From contig NZ_JOII01000008.1 of NCBI RefSeq assembly GCF_000719955.1, forward strand, positions 1-64,000: a DNA stretch of 64,000 nucleotides. The letters run 5' to 3'. Numbering within the stretch: position 1 is the stretch's first letter; every line of letters starts with the position of its first letter. The position numbers and the translations under genes are program-made. A model generated the notes under the pieces. It ran no database searches. It saw only the letters and a program-made list of their open reading frames with translations, and was not told the DNA's origin. The DNA is from Streptomyces albidoflavus. GTDB lineage: Bacteria; Actinomycetota; Actinomycetes; Streptomycetales; Streptomycetaceae. Of the stretch, positions 55,558 to 64,000 are shown piece by piece.

Positions 55558-58500
55558 AGAGGAGGAGGCCGCCGGGCTGCGGGCCTGGGCGGCGGTCGCC
55601 GTCCGCCAGGCCCACGAACTGTGGCCCCGGCTCCAGGGGGACCCGAGGGAGGCCACGTTCCCCCTCGTGGTGGAGCATCTGACCACCCTTGAGCGGCTGT
55701 TGCCGCAGGACGATCCGGCGCGGGCGCCTGTCGTCTGCTGGCTGGGGCTGCTGCTGAAGGTCCGCATCCTCGGCCTGCTCTCCGCCGAACGGAGCGAGTA
55801 CGCCGCCGCCGTCACCCACCTCCGCTGGGCCGACCGCTGCGGGCCGCCCTCCGACCGGCTCGCCCAGAGGTGCCGCCGCGCCCTCGCCGAACTGCTCGTA
55901 CCCCCCGGCATCGACCGCCAGGTGCGGGACCCTTCCCTGACCCCCGAGGCGGCGGGGCTCCTCCGTCTCCAGCTGGGCGAGGCGATGGAGGTGCTCGGCC
56001 GTGTCGTCGCCGGGGACCTGACGACGCGGGAGGAGGTGCTGCCCTTCATGGAACGTGTGGCCACGCTGCTGGCCGCGCTCCCGGGCGAGCCCGGGGAAGG
56101 CGCTCCGCGTCCGCCGGCGGAGGACGGCCGCGCCGGAGCGCGGGCGGACCGGCTCCCTCCGGTGTCCGGCGAGGACCCGGCGCAGCGGGCGATGGCCGAC
56201 GCCGTCCGGGAACTCGTGGCGGAGGCACGCCGGGACGGTGTCTGGTGTGCACGCCTGCTCTCCTGGCTGTGCGCCGGCATGAACGACCCGCGGGGCCCGG
56301 AGACCGACGCCGCCCGCACCCTCGCGGACCTGGGCCTGGACCGGCCGGTCTTCGCACCCCTGCGCGAGCTGCTGGCCGCACTCGCCGACGGCGGGCACGG
56401 TTCCCTCCCGCTCGTCGAACGCCTCCGGCAGGCCGCGCGGGCGGTGCGGCAGGACCTGCTCGCCCTGGAGCCGGAGGCGCCCGAGCGGGTCCGCGTCGCC
56501 AAGTTCCACGCGGCTCTGCTGCTCGCGGGGAACCTCCGGATGCCCGAGGCGTTCGACTTCGCCGAGGTGGACGGGGCCGCGATGCGGCCGGACCCCGACC
56601 CGGCGGTGCGTTCGGTCCGGCGGGGGGCGGTGAGCCTCGACCTGATTCTCACCACCGCCATCGACAACCTGTGGGTCTCCAACGGTGATCTGGGACGCGT
56701 CGAGCGGAGCGTGGCATGGCTCACGGAGGCCGTCGAAGCACGCCGGGGAGAAGCGGCGTGGGCCGCCGAGCACCGCTACCTGACGACCCTTCTCGCCCAG
56801 CGCACCGCTACCGCCGCCCACCTCGGTGGCAGCCTCCAGGACAGTGCCGCCGCCCTCTCGATGGCCGAGCGGCTGGCCGCCGCCGACGACGGGGACGAGG
56901 TCCTGAACTGGTTCAGCCTCGTCACCGCGTACCAACTGGCCCGGCGCGGCCAGGGCCAGGCCGCGCCGGCCGGTGTCACGGACCGGCTGATCCGCACGCT
57001 GGGCGAACGGCACGCGTCCCCCGCACCCGAGGCCGCCGTCCGCTTCGTCATCGCCGGCACGCTGGGGATCGCCCTTCACGAACGGGCCACCCGCACCCAC
57101 GACCGGGCCGACCTGCGCGCCGCCGTCCGGTACCTGCGTGAGGCGGTGGCGATCGACGCCGCCACGGTCACCCCGCTGTTCGCGCCCTTCCTCGCCCCCG
57201 TGCGCGCCGAACTGATGACCGAGCTGGCCCGGGCCGACCCCCGCCGCGAGAGCGTCGACAGTGCCGCGGCGGAGATCCACCGGCTGGCCGCGGGCGGCCA
57301 GTTGTCGCCCTGGCACGAGGCACGGCTGCGGCTTGGCCTGGGCCATGCCATGCTCCGGGCGACCACCCACCGCAGCGACCTGAGCCTGCTCGACCCCTGT
57401 ATCGAGGAACTGAGCCGGGCCCGCACCCTGGCGGACGGGAGCCCCAGCCGCCCCCTGCGGGCAGACGTGCTCGTCACGCTCTCCGCCGCCCACTGGACGA
57501 GCGCCGTGACCGGCGGCAGCCGCGCGACCGAGGACCGGGAGACCGGCCTGAAGCTCCGCCGCGAGGCGCTGGAACTGCTCGCGGCCGACGTCCTCCTCCA
57601 ACTCGGCGCCGAGCAGGCCCTGTCGGCGGCCCGCGCCGCCACCGGCCACGTCCTGTGGCTCGCCCTGCGGCGTGCCGAGGGCCACCGCCCCGCCGACGCC
57701 GTGGAGGCGCTGGAACTGGGCCGGGCCCTCGTGCTCCGGACGGCCGCGGCCGAGCACGGCGTCCCCCGGCTGCTGGCCGACCGGGGCCACGCCGAACTGG
57801 CCGCCCGCTGGCGGGCCCAGACACCACGACACCCCCTGGAGCCGGGTCCGGCCGGTCCGGGCCGGGCGAGCGCGGCCCCCGCACCCCCGGTCTCCGTCGC
57901 CGGACTCCCCAGCAGCCTGCGCCGCGCGGCCCTCACCGCCCTCGGCCTGGGCGACGGCGACGGTGCCCGGGACCTCCTCGGCACCCCGGACCCCGCCGCG
58001 CTCGGCGCCGCCCTCGCCGCCTCCGGCGCGGACGCCCTGGTCTACCTGATCCCCGGTGAAGGCTTCCGCCCGCACATCCCCGGCCGCGCCCTGGTCCTGC
58101 GTCCCGGCCGCGCCGAGCCGGAGGTACTTCCCCTCCCGCTGCTGCTCACCCCCGGCAGCCACCAGCTGGAGCGCTATCTGGCCGCCGCCGGCCGAAGGTC
58201 GGCGCGGCACCCCTCTGCCGCCGCGCGGGAGGCCGCCGAGGCGGAGTGGCGGGCGGCGCTCGACGCGCTGTGCGACTGGGCCTGGCCCGCCGCCGTCGGG
58301 CCGGTCCTCGACACCCTGGAACCCCTCGGCCGGCCGCCCCGGATCGTGCTGATCCCCTGCGGCCCCCTCGGGGTCGTCCCCTGGCACGCCGCACGTACGC
58401 ACATCCCGCTCGGCGGCCACCGGTACGCCTGCCAGGACGCGGTGTTCAGCTACGCCCCGTCCGGCGGGCAGTTCCTGCGGGCCGCCGGACGCGAGCGGCT

Positions 58501-59269
58501 GCCCCTCGACGAGGGCCAGGTGCTGGTCACCGATCCGCTGCTCAGCCTGGTGTGGGCCGAGGTCGAGACGGAGGCGCTGCGGTCGGCGTACTACCCGGGT
58601 GCCCGGCGCTTCGGCGAGCACGTGGCGGCGGACGGCGTACCGGACGCGCCCGGGAGCGGCGCGGACCTGCTCTCGGTCCTGCCCGGCGGCGACCGGCCCG
58701 CAGCGGTGGTGCACGTCTCCTGCCACGGCGTGGCGGGCCCGAGCCCCACCCGCTCGGCGCTGTCGCTGGCCGACGGCGACCTGACCGTCGCCCGCATCCT
58801 CGACGAGGCCGCCCCCGGCCCGGCGCCGGGCACGGCGGGGCCGCTGGTCGTCCTCAGCGCCTGCGAGACCGACCTGAGCACCGGTGACCACGACGAGGCA
58901 CTGACCCTCTCCACCGCGCTGGTCGCCCGGGGAGCCGCCGACGTGGTCGGCTCCCGCTGGGCCGTCGACGACTGCGCCACCGCGCTGATGATGGCCGTCC
59001 TCCACCACTTCCTCGCCGGCGAGGGCCTGGCTCCTCCCGACGCGCTGCGCGCCGCCCAGCTCTGGATGCTCGACCCGGAGCGCCGGCCGCCGCCCGGCAT
59101 GGCCGAACGGCTGTGCCGGGAGGCCCACCGCGCCGACCTGGGGGAGCTTCCCCTGTGGGCGGCCTTCACCCACCAGGGCGATCCGGGGGCCGAGCTGGCG
59201 TCCGTTCCTGCCCGGGAACGGGGAGTCGGCCTCACCGAAAGCCGATCCGGCCAAGGTCCCCCGCCGTGA
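55529..59269 (+). CDS. CHAT-domain (caspase-like) protein with long helical N-terminal region
   Basis: 1246 residues. The C-terminal third (about 830-1235) is a CHAT peptidase domain: PPRIVLIPCGPLGVVPWHAA, then the catalytic His in HVSCHG (near 1073) and the catalytic Cys in LSACETDLSTGD (near 1112). AL-VARGAADVVGSRWAVDD, typical of the family, follows. Residues 1-800 are Ala/Leu/Arg-rich helices resembling degenerate TPR repeats that could sense a partner. The dyad is intact, so proteolysis is plausible. CHAT proteins act in bacterial regulated proteolysis and some antiviral systems; no partner substrate gene is evident here. The start at 55529 lies in a 32-bp tandem repeat. Confidence 0.9.
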   Translation: MTEETPGEGGEEEAAGLRAWAAVAVRQAHELWPRLQGDPREATFPLVVEHLTTLERLLPQDDPARAPVVCWLGLLLKVRILGLLSAERSEYAAAVTHLRWADRCGPPSDRLAQRCRRALAELLVPPGIDRQVRDPSLTPEAAGLLRLQLGEAMEVLGRVVAGDLTTREEVLPFMERVATLLAALPGEPGEGAPRPPAEDGRAGARADRLPPVSGEDPAQRAMADAVRELVAEARRDGVWCARLLSWLCAGMNDPRGPETDAARTLADLGLDRPVFAPLRELLAALADGGHGSLPLVERLRQAARAVRQDLLALEPEAPERVRVAKFHAALLLAGNLRMPEAFDFAEVDGAAMRPDPDPAVRSVRRGAVSLDLILTTAIDNLWVSNGDLGRVERSVAWLTEAVEARRGEAAWAAEHRYLTTLLAQRTATAAHLGGSLQDSAAALSMAERLAAADDGDEVLNWFSLVTAYQLARRGQGQAAPAGVTDRLIRTLGERHASPAPEAAVRFVIAGTLGIALHERATRTHDRADLRAAVRYLREAVAIDAATVTPLFAPFLAPVRAELMTELARADPRRESVDSAAAEIHRLAAGGQLSPWHEARLRLGLGHAMLRATTHRSDLSLLDPCIEELSRARTLADGSPSRPLRADVLVTLSAAHWTSAVTGGSRATEDRETGLKLRREALELLAADVLLQLGAEQALSAARAATGHVLWLALRRAEGHRPADAVEALELGRALVLRTAAAEHGVPRLLADRGHAELAARWRAQTPRHPLEPGPAGPGRASAAPAPPVSVAGLPSSLRRAALTALGLGDGDGARDLLGTPDPAALGAALAASGADALVYLIPGEGFRPHIPGRALVLRPGRAEPEVLPLPLLLTPGSHQLERYLAAAGRRSARHPSAAAREAAEAEWRAALDALCDWAWPAAVGPVLDTLEPLGRPPRIVLIPCGPLGVVPWHAARTHIPLGGHRYACQDAVFSYAPSGGQFLRAAGRERLPLDEGQVLVTDPLLSLVWAEVETEALRSAYYPGARRFGEHVAADGVPDAPGSGADLLSVLPGGDRPAAVVHVSCHGVAGPSPTRSALSLADGDLTVARILDEAAPGPAPGTAGPLVVLSACETDLSTGDHDEALTLSTALVARGAADVVGSRWAVDDCATALMMAVLHHFLAGEGLAPPDALRAAQLWMLDPERRPPPGMAERLCREAHRADLGELPLWAAFTHQGDPGAELASVPARERGVGLTESRSGQGPPP

Positions 59270-59284
59270 CAAGTGCGCCGTCCG

Positions 59285-59309
59285 TGCCCCAGGTGGGCCA
59301 CCTGGGGCA
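59285..59309. terminator. Hairpin between CHAT gene and short-chain dehydrogenase
   Basis: Perfect 12-bp arms TGCCCCAGGTGG and CCACCTGGGGCA with a one-base loop. The right arm can alternatively pair with GCCCCAGG about 8 bases further on, giving two competing stems. It lies between convergent genes. Confidence 0.75.
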
Positions 59310-59463
59310 TGTCGACGCCCCAGGGCACGTCTCATCGGTCATGTCGAGGGCCGGCCGCCACTTCTCCAGGTCATCGCCGACGGCGGGTCGGTGACACCGC
59401 TGTCTTCCGGCTCGGCCTGGAGGCACGCGGGCTCGATGAGGTGCTGGGCTCTCGAGCGCATGG

Positions 59464-60426
59464 TCACGAAGGAGTCCCTGCGGACTCGGGTGCGGGCGTG
59501 GATGCGCTTCTCGGTTTCCGGGACCGGTGGCTCATGGTGAGGATGGTGTCCGTCAGCCGGGCCGGCAGGAACCGGTTGAGGGGGATGATGAAGGCGGCGT
59601 CCGTGCCGAGGGTGTACCGGGCGCGCGGACGGCGCCTGGTCGCCACCCTGGCGATCTTGGCCCCCGCCTTCGCCGCCGGCAGGGCGCGTTCGAGGAAGGC
59701 TGCGTTGGACGCCACCGTCGCGTTGATGAGGCGGCCGTAGAGATGCTGGTGTTCGGTGCTCATGGCGGCGGCGAGTTGGAGGGAGAGGCCACCGCTTCGG
59801 GCTGCCATCTCGGTCCGGACGCCGCCGGGCTGGACGACGACCACCTGGACGCCGTGCGCCGAGACCTCGCGGCGGAGGGAGTCGCTGGCCGCTTCGAGGG
59901 CGAACTTGGTTCCCGCGTACGCCCCGAAGACGGGCAGCGCGGCCACTCCGCCCACGGAGCTGATGTTGACGATTCTGCCCCGGCTCCGCCGCAGGAAGGG
60001 CAGGAGCTGCTGGATGACGGTGATGTGTCCGAAGAGGTTCACCTCGAACTGCTCGCGCCACAGAGCGAGAGGGAGCACCTCGACGGGGGCGTTGATCTCC
60101 ATCCCCGCGTTGTTGACCAGGACGCGCAGGGCGCGCCGCTCAGGGTCGTCGGCGATCCGCCTGGCGAGGGCCTGCACATGTTCCGGGACGGTGATGTCCA
60201 GGGTGACCGGTTCGATGCCCTCGGCCCGGACGGCTTCCGCCTCGCTGTCGGTGCGTACCCCGGCGAGAACGTGGTAGCCCATCGAGGCGAGGGCGCCGGC
60301 GGTCGCCGCTCCGATGCCCGACGAGGCGCCGGAGACGACGACGAGCTCGCCGGACTTCCGAGGGTTCTTCCGCCGGTCTTTTCGCGAGACTCCGGATGGA
60401 CGGATCACGAGGGTGGGTCCTTTCAC
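59464..60426 (-). CDS. Short-chain dehydrogenase/reductase (classical type)
   Basis: 320 residues. Cofactor motif SGASSGIGAA (near 36), VNNAGM, active Ser in NISSVGG and YAGTK with the catalytic Tyr and Lys. The GTG at 60426 overlaps the upstream SDR stop as GTGA, suggesting coupling; later GTG codons would also leave the Rossmann motif whole. A longer, basic C-terminus (ATRRRPRARYTLGTDAAFI) matches SDRs annotated as oxidoreductases of unknown substrate. Second gene of the pair controlled by the divergent TetR regulator. Confidence 0.88.
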   Translation of the reverse strand: MKGPTLVIRPSGVSRKDRRKNPRKSGELVVVSGASSGIGAATAGALASMGYHVLAGVRTDSEAEAVRAEGIEPVTLDITVPEHVQALARRIADDPERRALRVLVNNAGMEINAPVEVLPLALWREQFEVNLFGHITVIQQLLPFLRRSRGRIVNISSVGGVAALPVFGAYAGTKFALEAASDSLRREVSAHGVQVVVVQPGGVRTEMAARSGGLSLQLAAAMSTEHQHLYGRLINATVASNAAFLERALPAAKAGAKIARVATRRRPRARYTLGTDAAFIIPLNRFLPARLTDTILTMSHRSRKPRSASTPAPESAGTPS

Positions 60427-61328
60427 GAGGCGGGGCTTGCGGGCGCGTCCAGGGGGAATCGGATGCCGGTCAGGTCCTCCGACACCTCCCACAGCCGCCG
60501 TGCCACCGAGCTGTCACGTGCTTGGGGGGACCGTCCGACCGGCGTCGGCGCGCCCCGCATGCCCCAGAGCCGTCCGGGGCCGGCATAGCTGTTGCCGGGA
60601 AGGTCCGCGGTGGCGGCGTACAGGGTGGGCAGGGCGCCCTCCTCGGCGCTTTGGGCGACGAGCCCGACCAGGAACTTCTCGACGTGAAAGCCGAAGGTGG
60701 GTTTCCCCTGCGTTCGCATCAGGTTCGTCGAGGAGATGCCGGGGTGCGCGGCGGTCGAGATGACGGGGGATGCCGCGCGGGTGAGTCTGCGCTGGAGTTC
60801 GGCGGCGAACAGGAGATTGGCCAGCTTGGACTGCGCATAGGCGGCGTTGGGCCGGTACTGCCTGCGCTCCCACTGGAGGTCGGAGAAGTCCAGGGAGCCG
60901 ATCCGGTGCCCGAGCGAGGCAACCGTCACGACCCGCTCCCTGATACGCGGAAGGAGCAGGTTCGTCAGGGCGAAGTGGCCCAGGTGGTTGGTCCCGAACT
61001 GCAACTCGAATCCGTCCGCGGTCCGGGAGAGCGGCCCCAAAGAGAGACCGGCGTTGTTGACCAGCAGATCGACGGGCCCCGGAAGGTCATGGGCGAAAGC
61101 CCGGACGGAGGAGAGGTCGGCGAGATCTAGGGCGCGGACCTCGACTGGCCCTGTCATGGTCGCCGCCGCGGTTCGCCCCTTCTCCGGGTCGCGTACGGCC
61201 AGGACGACACGCGCTCCGCGCTCGGCGAGGGCACGGGCCGTGACGAGCCCGATGCCGCTGTTCGCGCCGGTGACGAGGGCGGTGCGGCCGGTCAGGTCGG
61301 GCAGGTCGGCGAGAGAGAATCTGGACAT
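60423..61328 (-). CDS. Short-chain dehydrogenase, retinol-dehydrogenase-like
   Basis: 301 residues. TGANSGIGLVTARALAERGA at the N-terminus, NNAG, QFGTNHLGHFALTNLLLP and YAQSKLANLLFAAEL, a build typical of the WW-oxidoreductase/retinol dehydrogenase-like SDR group. It starts 66 bp from the divergent TetR gene across a clear operator-like palindrome. Substrate unknown. Confidence 0.88.
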   Translation of the reverse strand: MSRFSLADLPDLTGRTALVTGANSGIGLVTARALAERGARVVLAVRDPEKGRTAAATMTGPVEVRALDLADLSSVRAFAHDLPGPVDLLVNNAGLSLGPLSRTADGFELQFGTNHLGHFALTNLLLPRIRERVVTVASLGHRIGSLDFSDLQWERRQYRPNAAYAQSKLANLLFAAELQRRLTRAASPVISTAAHPGISSTNLMRTQGKPTFGFHVEKFLVGLVAQSAEEGALPTLYAATADLPGNSYAGPGRLWGMRGAPTPVGRSPQARDSSVARRLWEVSEDLTGIRFPLDAPASPAS

Positions 61329-61345
61329 GCGGTGAGAGTAGACAC

Positions 61346-61362
61346 TGGCAACATTGTTGTCA
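61346..61362. promoter_or_regulatory. Candidate TetR operator in the divergent gap
   Basis: TGGCAACA-T-TGTTGTCA is a 17-bp palindrome with one mismatch. It lies in the 66-bp gap between the divergent SDR and TetR genes and so can control both. The local sequence is markedly AT-richer than its surroundings. Confidence 0.75.
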
Positions 61363-61394
61363 ATGGAAACATCGAGGGTGGGTAAGCTGCTCCC

Positions 61395-62012
61395 ATGCCT
61401 GACACCACCGAGCGGCGGCCTTACCACCACGGGAATCTCCGCACGGACCTGCTCGACGCGGCGGAGCGCAGCCTGCGGGCCCGCGGGGCCGAGCAGCTCT
61501 CCCTGCGGGACCTGGCGCGGGACGTCGGTGTCAGCCACGCAGCGCCCCGACGGCACTTCGCGGACCGCCGTGCACTGCTCGACGCCCTCGCCGAGTCGGG
61601 CTTCAGGCGCCTGGGCGAGCAACTGCGGGCCGCAGTGGACGAGATCGGCGACGAGGACGACCTCCCCGCCCGTCTGCACGCGTTCGCGTCGGCCTACGTC
61701 CGGTTCGCGACCGAGAATGCCGCACTGACCGAGCTGATGAACTCCAGCAAGCACCGCCCGGGGGCTACGGCGGTCGCCGAGGCCGCGGCGGCCACATTCG
61801 GCCAGATCGGTGACCTGATCAAGGAGGGCCAGGAGCGCGGGGAGTTGGAGGGGGACGACCCGGCGGAGACCGGACTCGTCATCTACGCAACCGTCCTGGG
61901 GATCACCTCCATGCTCAACAGCGGCATGATCGAGCCCGCACGGCTCGAAGGACTCGTGGGCACAGCGGTGACACAGTTCCTGCGAGGCGCCCGCCCGGCG
62001 GAGCCGCGCTGA
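61395..62012 (+). CDS. TetR-family repressor
   Basis: 205 residues. The helix-turn-helix covers about 17-62: LLDAAERSLRARGAEQLSL, DLARDVGVSHAAPRRHFADR. The HGNLR start and the C-terminal helices (AFASAYVRFATENAALTELM) match the TetR_C WHG-like group. It is divergent from the SDR pair and very probably represses it and itself through the palindrome at 61346. The inducer is unknown, likely a hydrophobic substrate of the SDRs. Confidence 0.92.
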   Translation: MPDTTERRPYHHGNLRTDLLDAAERSLRARGAEQLSLRDLARDVGVSHAAPRRHFADRRALLDALAESGFRRLGEQLRAAVDEIGDEDDLPARLHAFASAYVRFATENAALTELMNSSKHRPGATAVAEAAAATFGQIGDLIKEGQERGELEGDDPAETGLVIYATVLGITSMLNSGMIEPARLEGLVGTAVTQFLRGARPAEPR

Positions 62013-62273
62013 CCGAACGGCAGGGCCACTCCCCGCCTCCACCCCGACCGCGGCGCTCGCTGCTGCGGGCAGACGGAATGGCATCCAGCAGGGCGTGATC
62101 CGCATGGTGTCGTTCAGACCTGCTGCGAACCTTCTGGTGCCGACCTCGCCCGGCCACCTCTCCCGCTCTGCCCGGAGTGGCGGCCGTCCTGCAGACTCTC
62201 GACGGGGCGACGCCGCCGCCGGCGTCGGCTCGTCGTCGGCTGCTACGCGTACGCCGAGTTCGGGCGGGGCGGC

Positions 62274-62615
62274 ATGGGCTCGCTCATCTTTCCGCTGCTC
62301 TGGCTCTCCATGGCATGCGTCGCGGGGCCTCTGTTCGGCGTCGCGGACGCGTGGTCGAGACGCGCTACGCGACCCTGGCGGCGTTACGTGGCGCTCGGCG
62401 CACTCGGTGGCCTCTTCGGCAGCGAAGGGCTCCATTACTGGCTCGGCCTGGGGTACCTCCCGCAAGCAGTGGTCTGCGCCGCTCTCACCTTCGGTCTTCC
62501 GCTGCTGTTGGGGCGCATTCTGAAGGAACGCGGCCTGAGCCTCGCTGTGGCGATCCCCGCGGCCTTCGTCACCTACCAGATCCTCTATGGCCTCCTGGAC
62601 GCAGTGTCCGGCTGA
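62274..62615 (+). pseudogene. Small membrane protein, possible truncated DUF6518-like gene
   Basis: 113 residues from the ATG at 62274, with three or four hydrophobic segments (LIFPLLWLSMACVAGPLFGVAD, YVALGALGGLFGSEGLHYW, VVCAALTFGLPLLLG, LSLAVAIPAAFVTYQILYGLL). The frame stays open upstream and reads LVVGCYAYAEFGRGG just before the ATG, after an Arg-rich run that looks non-coding. It may thus be the C-terminal half of a DUF6518-like membrane protein whose N-terminus has decayed. It could also be a genuine short protein. No ribosome site is clear. Confidence 0.45.
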
Positions 62616-62926
62616 GCGGGCCCGCCAGGGAGGGATGTGTCCGCCCGTGCGGGCCGCCAGGTTCTGTCGTCGAACGTCACGCCCGCATCAGGAGTGATGC
62701 GAGGGCGGCTGCTGCTTCGCGGGACTGAACGGTCTTGCCGTAGTCCACGACACCTTGATCCAGCGGCGGTGATCATCTGAAGACGCGGCCCAGCGCCTCG
62801 GAGGGGGCGGGCCGCGCCCGAGCCGGGCCGGAAGGAGTTGCCTTCCCATCGCGGCGGTGCCGACACCGGACCGTTCGGCACGGCTGGTGAACAGGGCTCG
62901 TCAGAGGCCCACTGCCGAGTACGGGC
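62616..62926. other. Gene-free stretch between the membrane remnant and the MBL hydrolase
   Basis: About 310 bp downstream of both convergent genes. No open frame with family similarity, no long hairpin and no repeat was found. Confidence 0.5.
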
Positions 62927-63943
62927 TCATGATGCCGTCGGTGTGGCACGGCGCATGTCCGCGCCGTAGGTCGTGCGGTAGTCCGGGACGACGACTCGGC
63001 TCGTCGGTGACGCCTGGTGAATTTGAGCGACGAAGCCGTCCAGGTCCATGGTCGGGTCGTGCTGCGGTGGCTCGCTGAGCGGCCTCTCGAAATTGTCCCA
63101 GTGAACGGGTACCACGACACCGGGCTCGCCCAACGCCTTCAGCAGGCGCGGCGCATAGCGGAACGTAGCAGCAGTGGCCGGCACCGCGATCATCGCGAGA
63201 TCGGGACGCAGCCCGTCCAGTGCTCGCTCGGAGAAGTCGCTGGCGCCCATCAGGAACGCCGAGGGGCCGTCGGCTCCTGCTGTCACCTGGAAGGCGAGTG
63301 TGTCGCCCTCTGGCAGGTCGGCGATGGTTGTGGGGGGCGCTGCGGGGGGCGCGTGCAACGTGCCCGGCGCGAAGTAGGAGTAGTTCTTGTTGCGGCTGTG
63401 CCGGCTCGACACGACCTCGACGGTGATCCCCGCGAAATCCAGGATCTCGCCACCCTTCACGACCGAGATCTGTTCGCGGTCGACGCCGAGGGCGACGAGT
63501 AGATGGAATGTGGTCTCGGTGCCCACGATCCGTGCGCCGGTGGTCTTGGCGATGTGAGGTACGTCGGAGATGTGGTCCCAGTGCGAGTGGCTGACGAGGA
63601 CGATCTCAGGGCGGTCGACATGTTCATCGATCAGCGCGGGATCGGATGTCAGCTCTGTTCCGGGATGGAATTCGCCGCAGAAGAGGCCGGTCTTGAATCG
63701 GGTGATGTAGGGGTCGAAGAGGACCGTTCTTCCGTTGACATCGATGCGCCAACCGGAGGTACCCAGCCAGCGGAAGGATGCCGATCCCGCCGATGGAGCG
63801 CTGTGAACAGCGGCTCCGGCAGTGGTGGTCGTGGAGGAAACCAGGCCTGTGGCTGCACCGAGGGCGGCGCCGCGCAGCACGGAGCGTCGGCCGAGCGCTC
63901 GGGGGCGCCTCTTCGGACGTTGGCTGTCTGTCTCGTCGCTCAT
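62927..63943 (-). CDS. Tat-exported metallo-beta-lactamase-fold hydrolase
   Basis: 338 residues. A twin-arginine signal (GRRSVLRGAALGAATG, near 18-35) directs folded export. The mature part has the metal motif SHSHWDH near 118-124 and TSGWRIDVNGRTVLFDPY at its start, with VPVHWDNF near 290. This is the UlaG-like MBL group that acts on sugar lactones, phosphodiesters or N-acyl groups. The secreted location and lack of neighbours leave the substrate open. G+C and codon bias look slightly weaker than in the core genes to the left, as for its SDR and TetR neighbours. Confidence 0.88.
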   Translation of the reverse strand: MSDETDSQRPKRRPRALGRRSVLRGAALGAATGLVSSTTTTAGAAVHSAPSAGSASFRWLGTSGWRIDVNGRTVLFDPYITRFKTGLFCGEFHPGTELTSDPALIDEHVDRPEIVLVSHSHWDHISDVPHIAKTTGARIVGTETTFHLLVALGVDREQISVVKGGEILDFAGITVEVVSSRHSRNKNYSYFAPGTLHAPPAAPPTTIADLPEGDTLAFQVTAGADGPSAFLMGASDFSERALDGLRPDLAMIAVPATAATFRYAPRLLKALGEPGVVVPVHWDNFERPLSEPPQHDPTMDLDGFVAQIHQASPTSRVVVPDYRTTYGADMRRATPTAS

Positions 63944-64000
63944 GCCGCCAGTAGAGCAGCGCGTTCCCCGAAACGTCCAAGATCAAAAACTGTGTGCGCT

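Noticed and set aside
55466..59335. Long minus-strand open frame opposite the CHAT gene
   Set aside because: Composition is a low-complexity mirror of the CHAT coding strand with no motif; the + strand has an intact catalytic domain.

Overview
The window reads as Streptomyces or a close relative. G+C is very high with strong third-position GC bias, GTG and TTG starts are common, and NarL-type two-component pairs, a Tat-exported metallo-hydrolase and an SGAP-type secreted aminopeptidase are present. No rRNA, tRNA, CRISPR array, insertion sequence or phage gene was seen. It looks like a chromosomal arm or sub-core region carrying a specialised-metabolite cluster plus nutrient-uptake operons.

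Region 1 (1-25.7 kb) is one end of a nonribosomal peptide cluster, read leftward. Response regulator and histidine kinase lead into a free-standing penicillin-binding-protein-type thioesterase (SurE type), then NRPS B (C-lobe, A-T, C-A-T-E, C-A-T), an MbtH protein and NRPS A (C-A-T-E-C then A, cut by the window edge). Binding-pocket codes read directly from the sequence suggest L-Phe, then a D-configured hydrophobic residue, L-Val, a D-configured basic residue, and at least one more. A MacB/FtsX-type ABC exporter with its own divergent kinase-regulator pair follows and is a candidate self-protection module. NRPS A appears to have lost about 80 residues and its frame near position 400, so it is either broken or misassembled.

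Region 2 (25.7-34.2 kb) has a three-gene leftward envelope-glycosylation operon (GT87 membrane transferase, FkbM methyltransferase, PimB-like GT4). It is followed by a polyol-type uptake operon: DeoR repressor, lipoprotein binding protein, two permeases and a zinc alcohol dehydrogenase, all chained by ATGA overlaps and without its own ATPase.

Region 3 (34.4-43.8 kb) is a nitrogen-scavenging island. The urea ABC operon urtABCDE runs leftward. Divergent from it are a 2-oxoglutarate/Fe(II)-type oxygenase, a purine-type amidohydrolase and a nucleobase permease. A dyad between the two arms resembles a GlnR site.

Region 4 (43.8-64 kb) mixes housekeeping and accessory genes: a DUF6716-like glycosyltransferase, a long-form GAPDH, an M28 aminopeptidase, a nucleoside or guanine deaminase, a WGR/beta-propeller protein, a DUF574-type methyltransferase, a GH15 trehalase-like hydrolase, an LLM oxidoreductase, TerD and a 1246-residue CHAT-protease-like protein. 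It ends with a TetR-controlled pair of short-chain dehydrogenases, a short membrane-protein remnant and a Tat-exported metallo-beta-lactamase-fold hydrolase. Strong hairpin terminators separate most convergent units.
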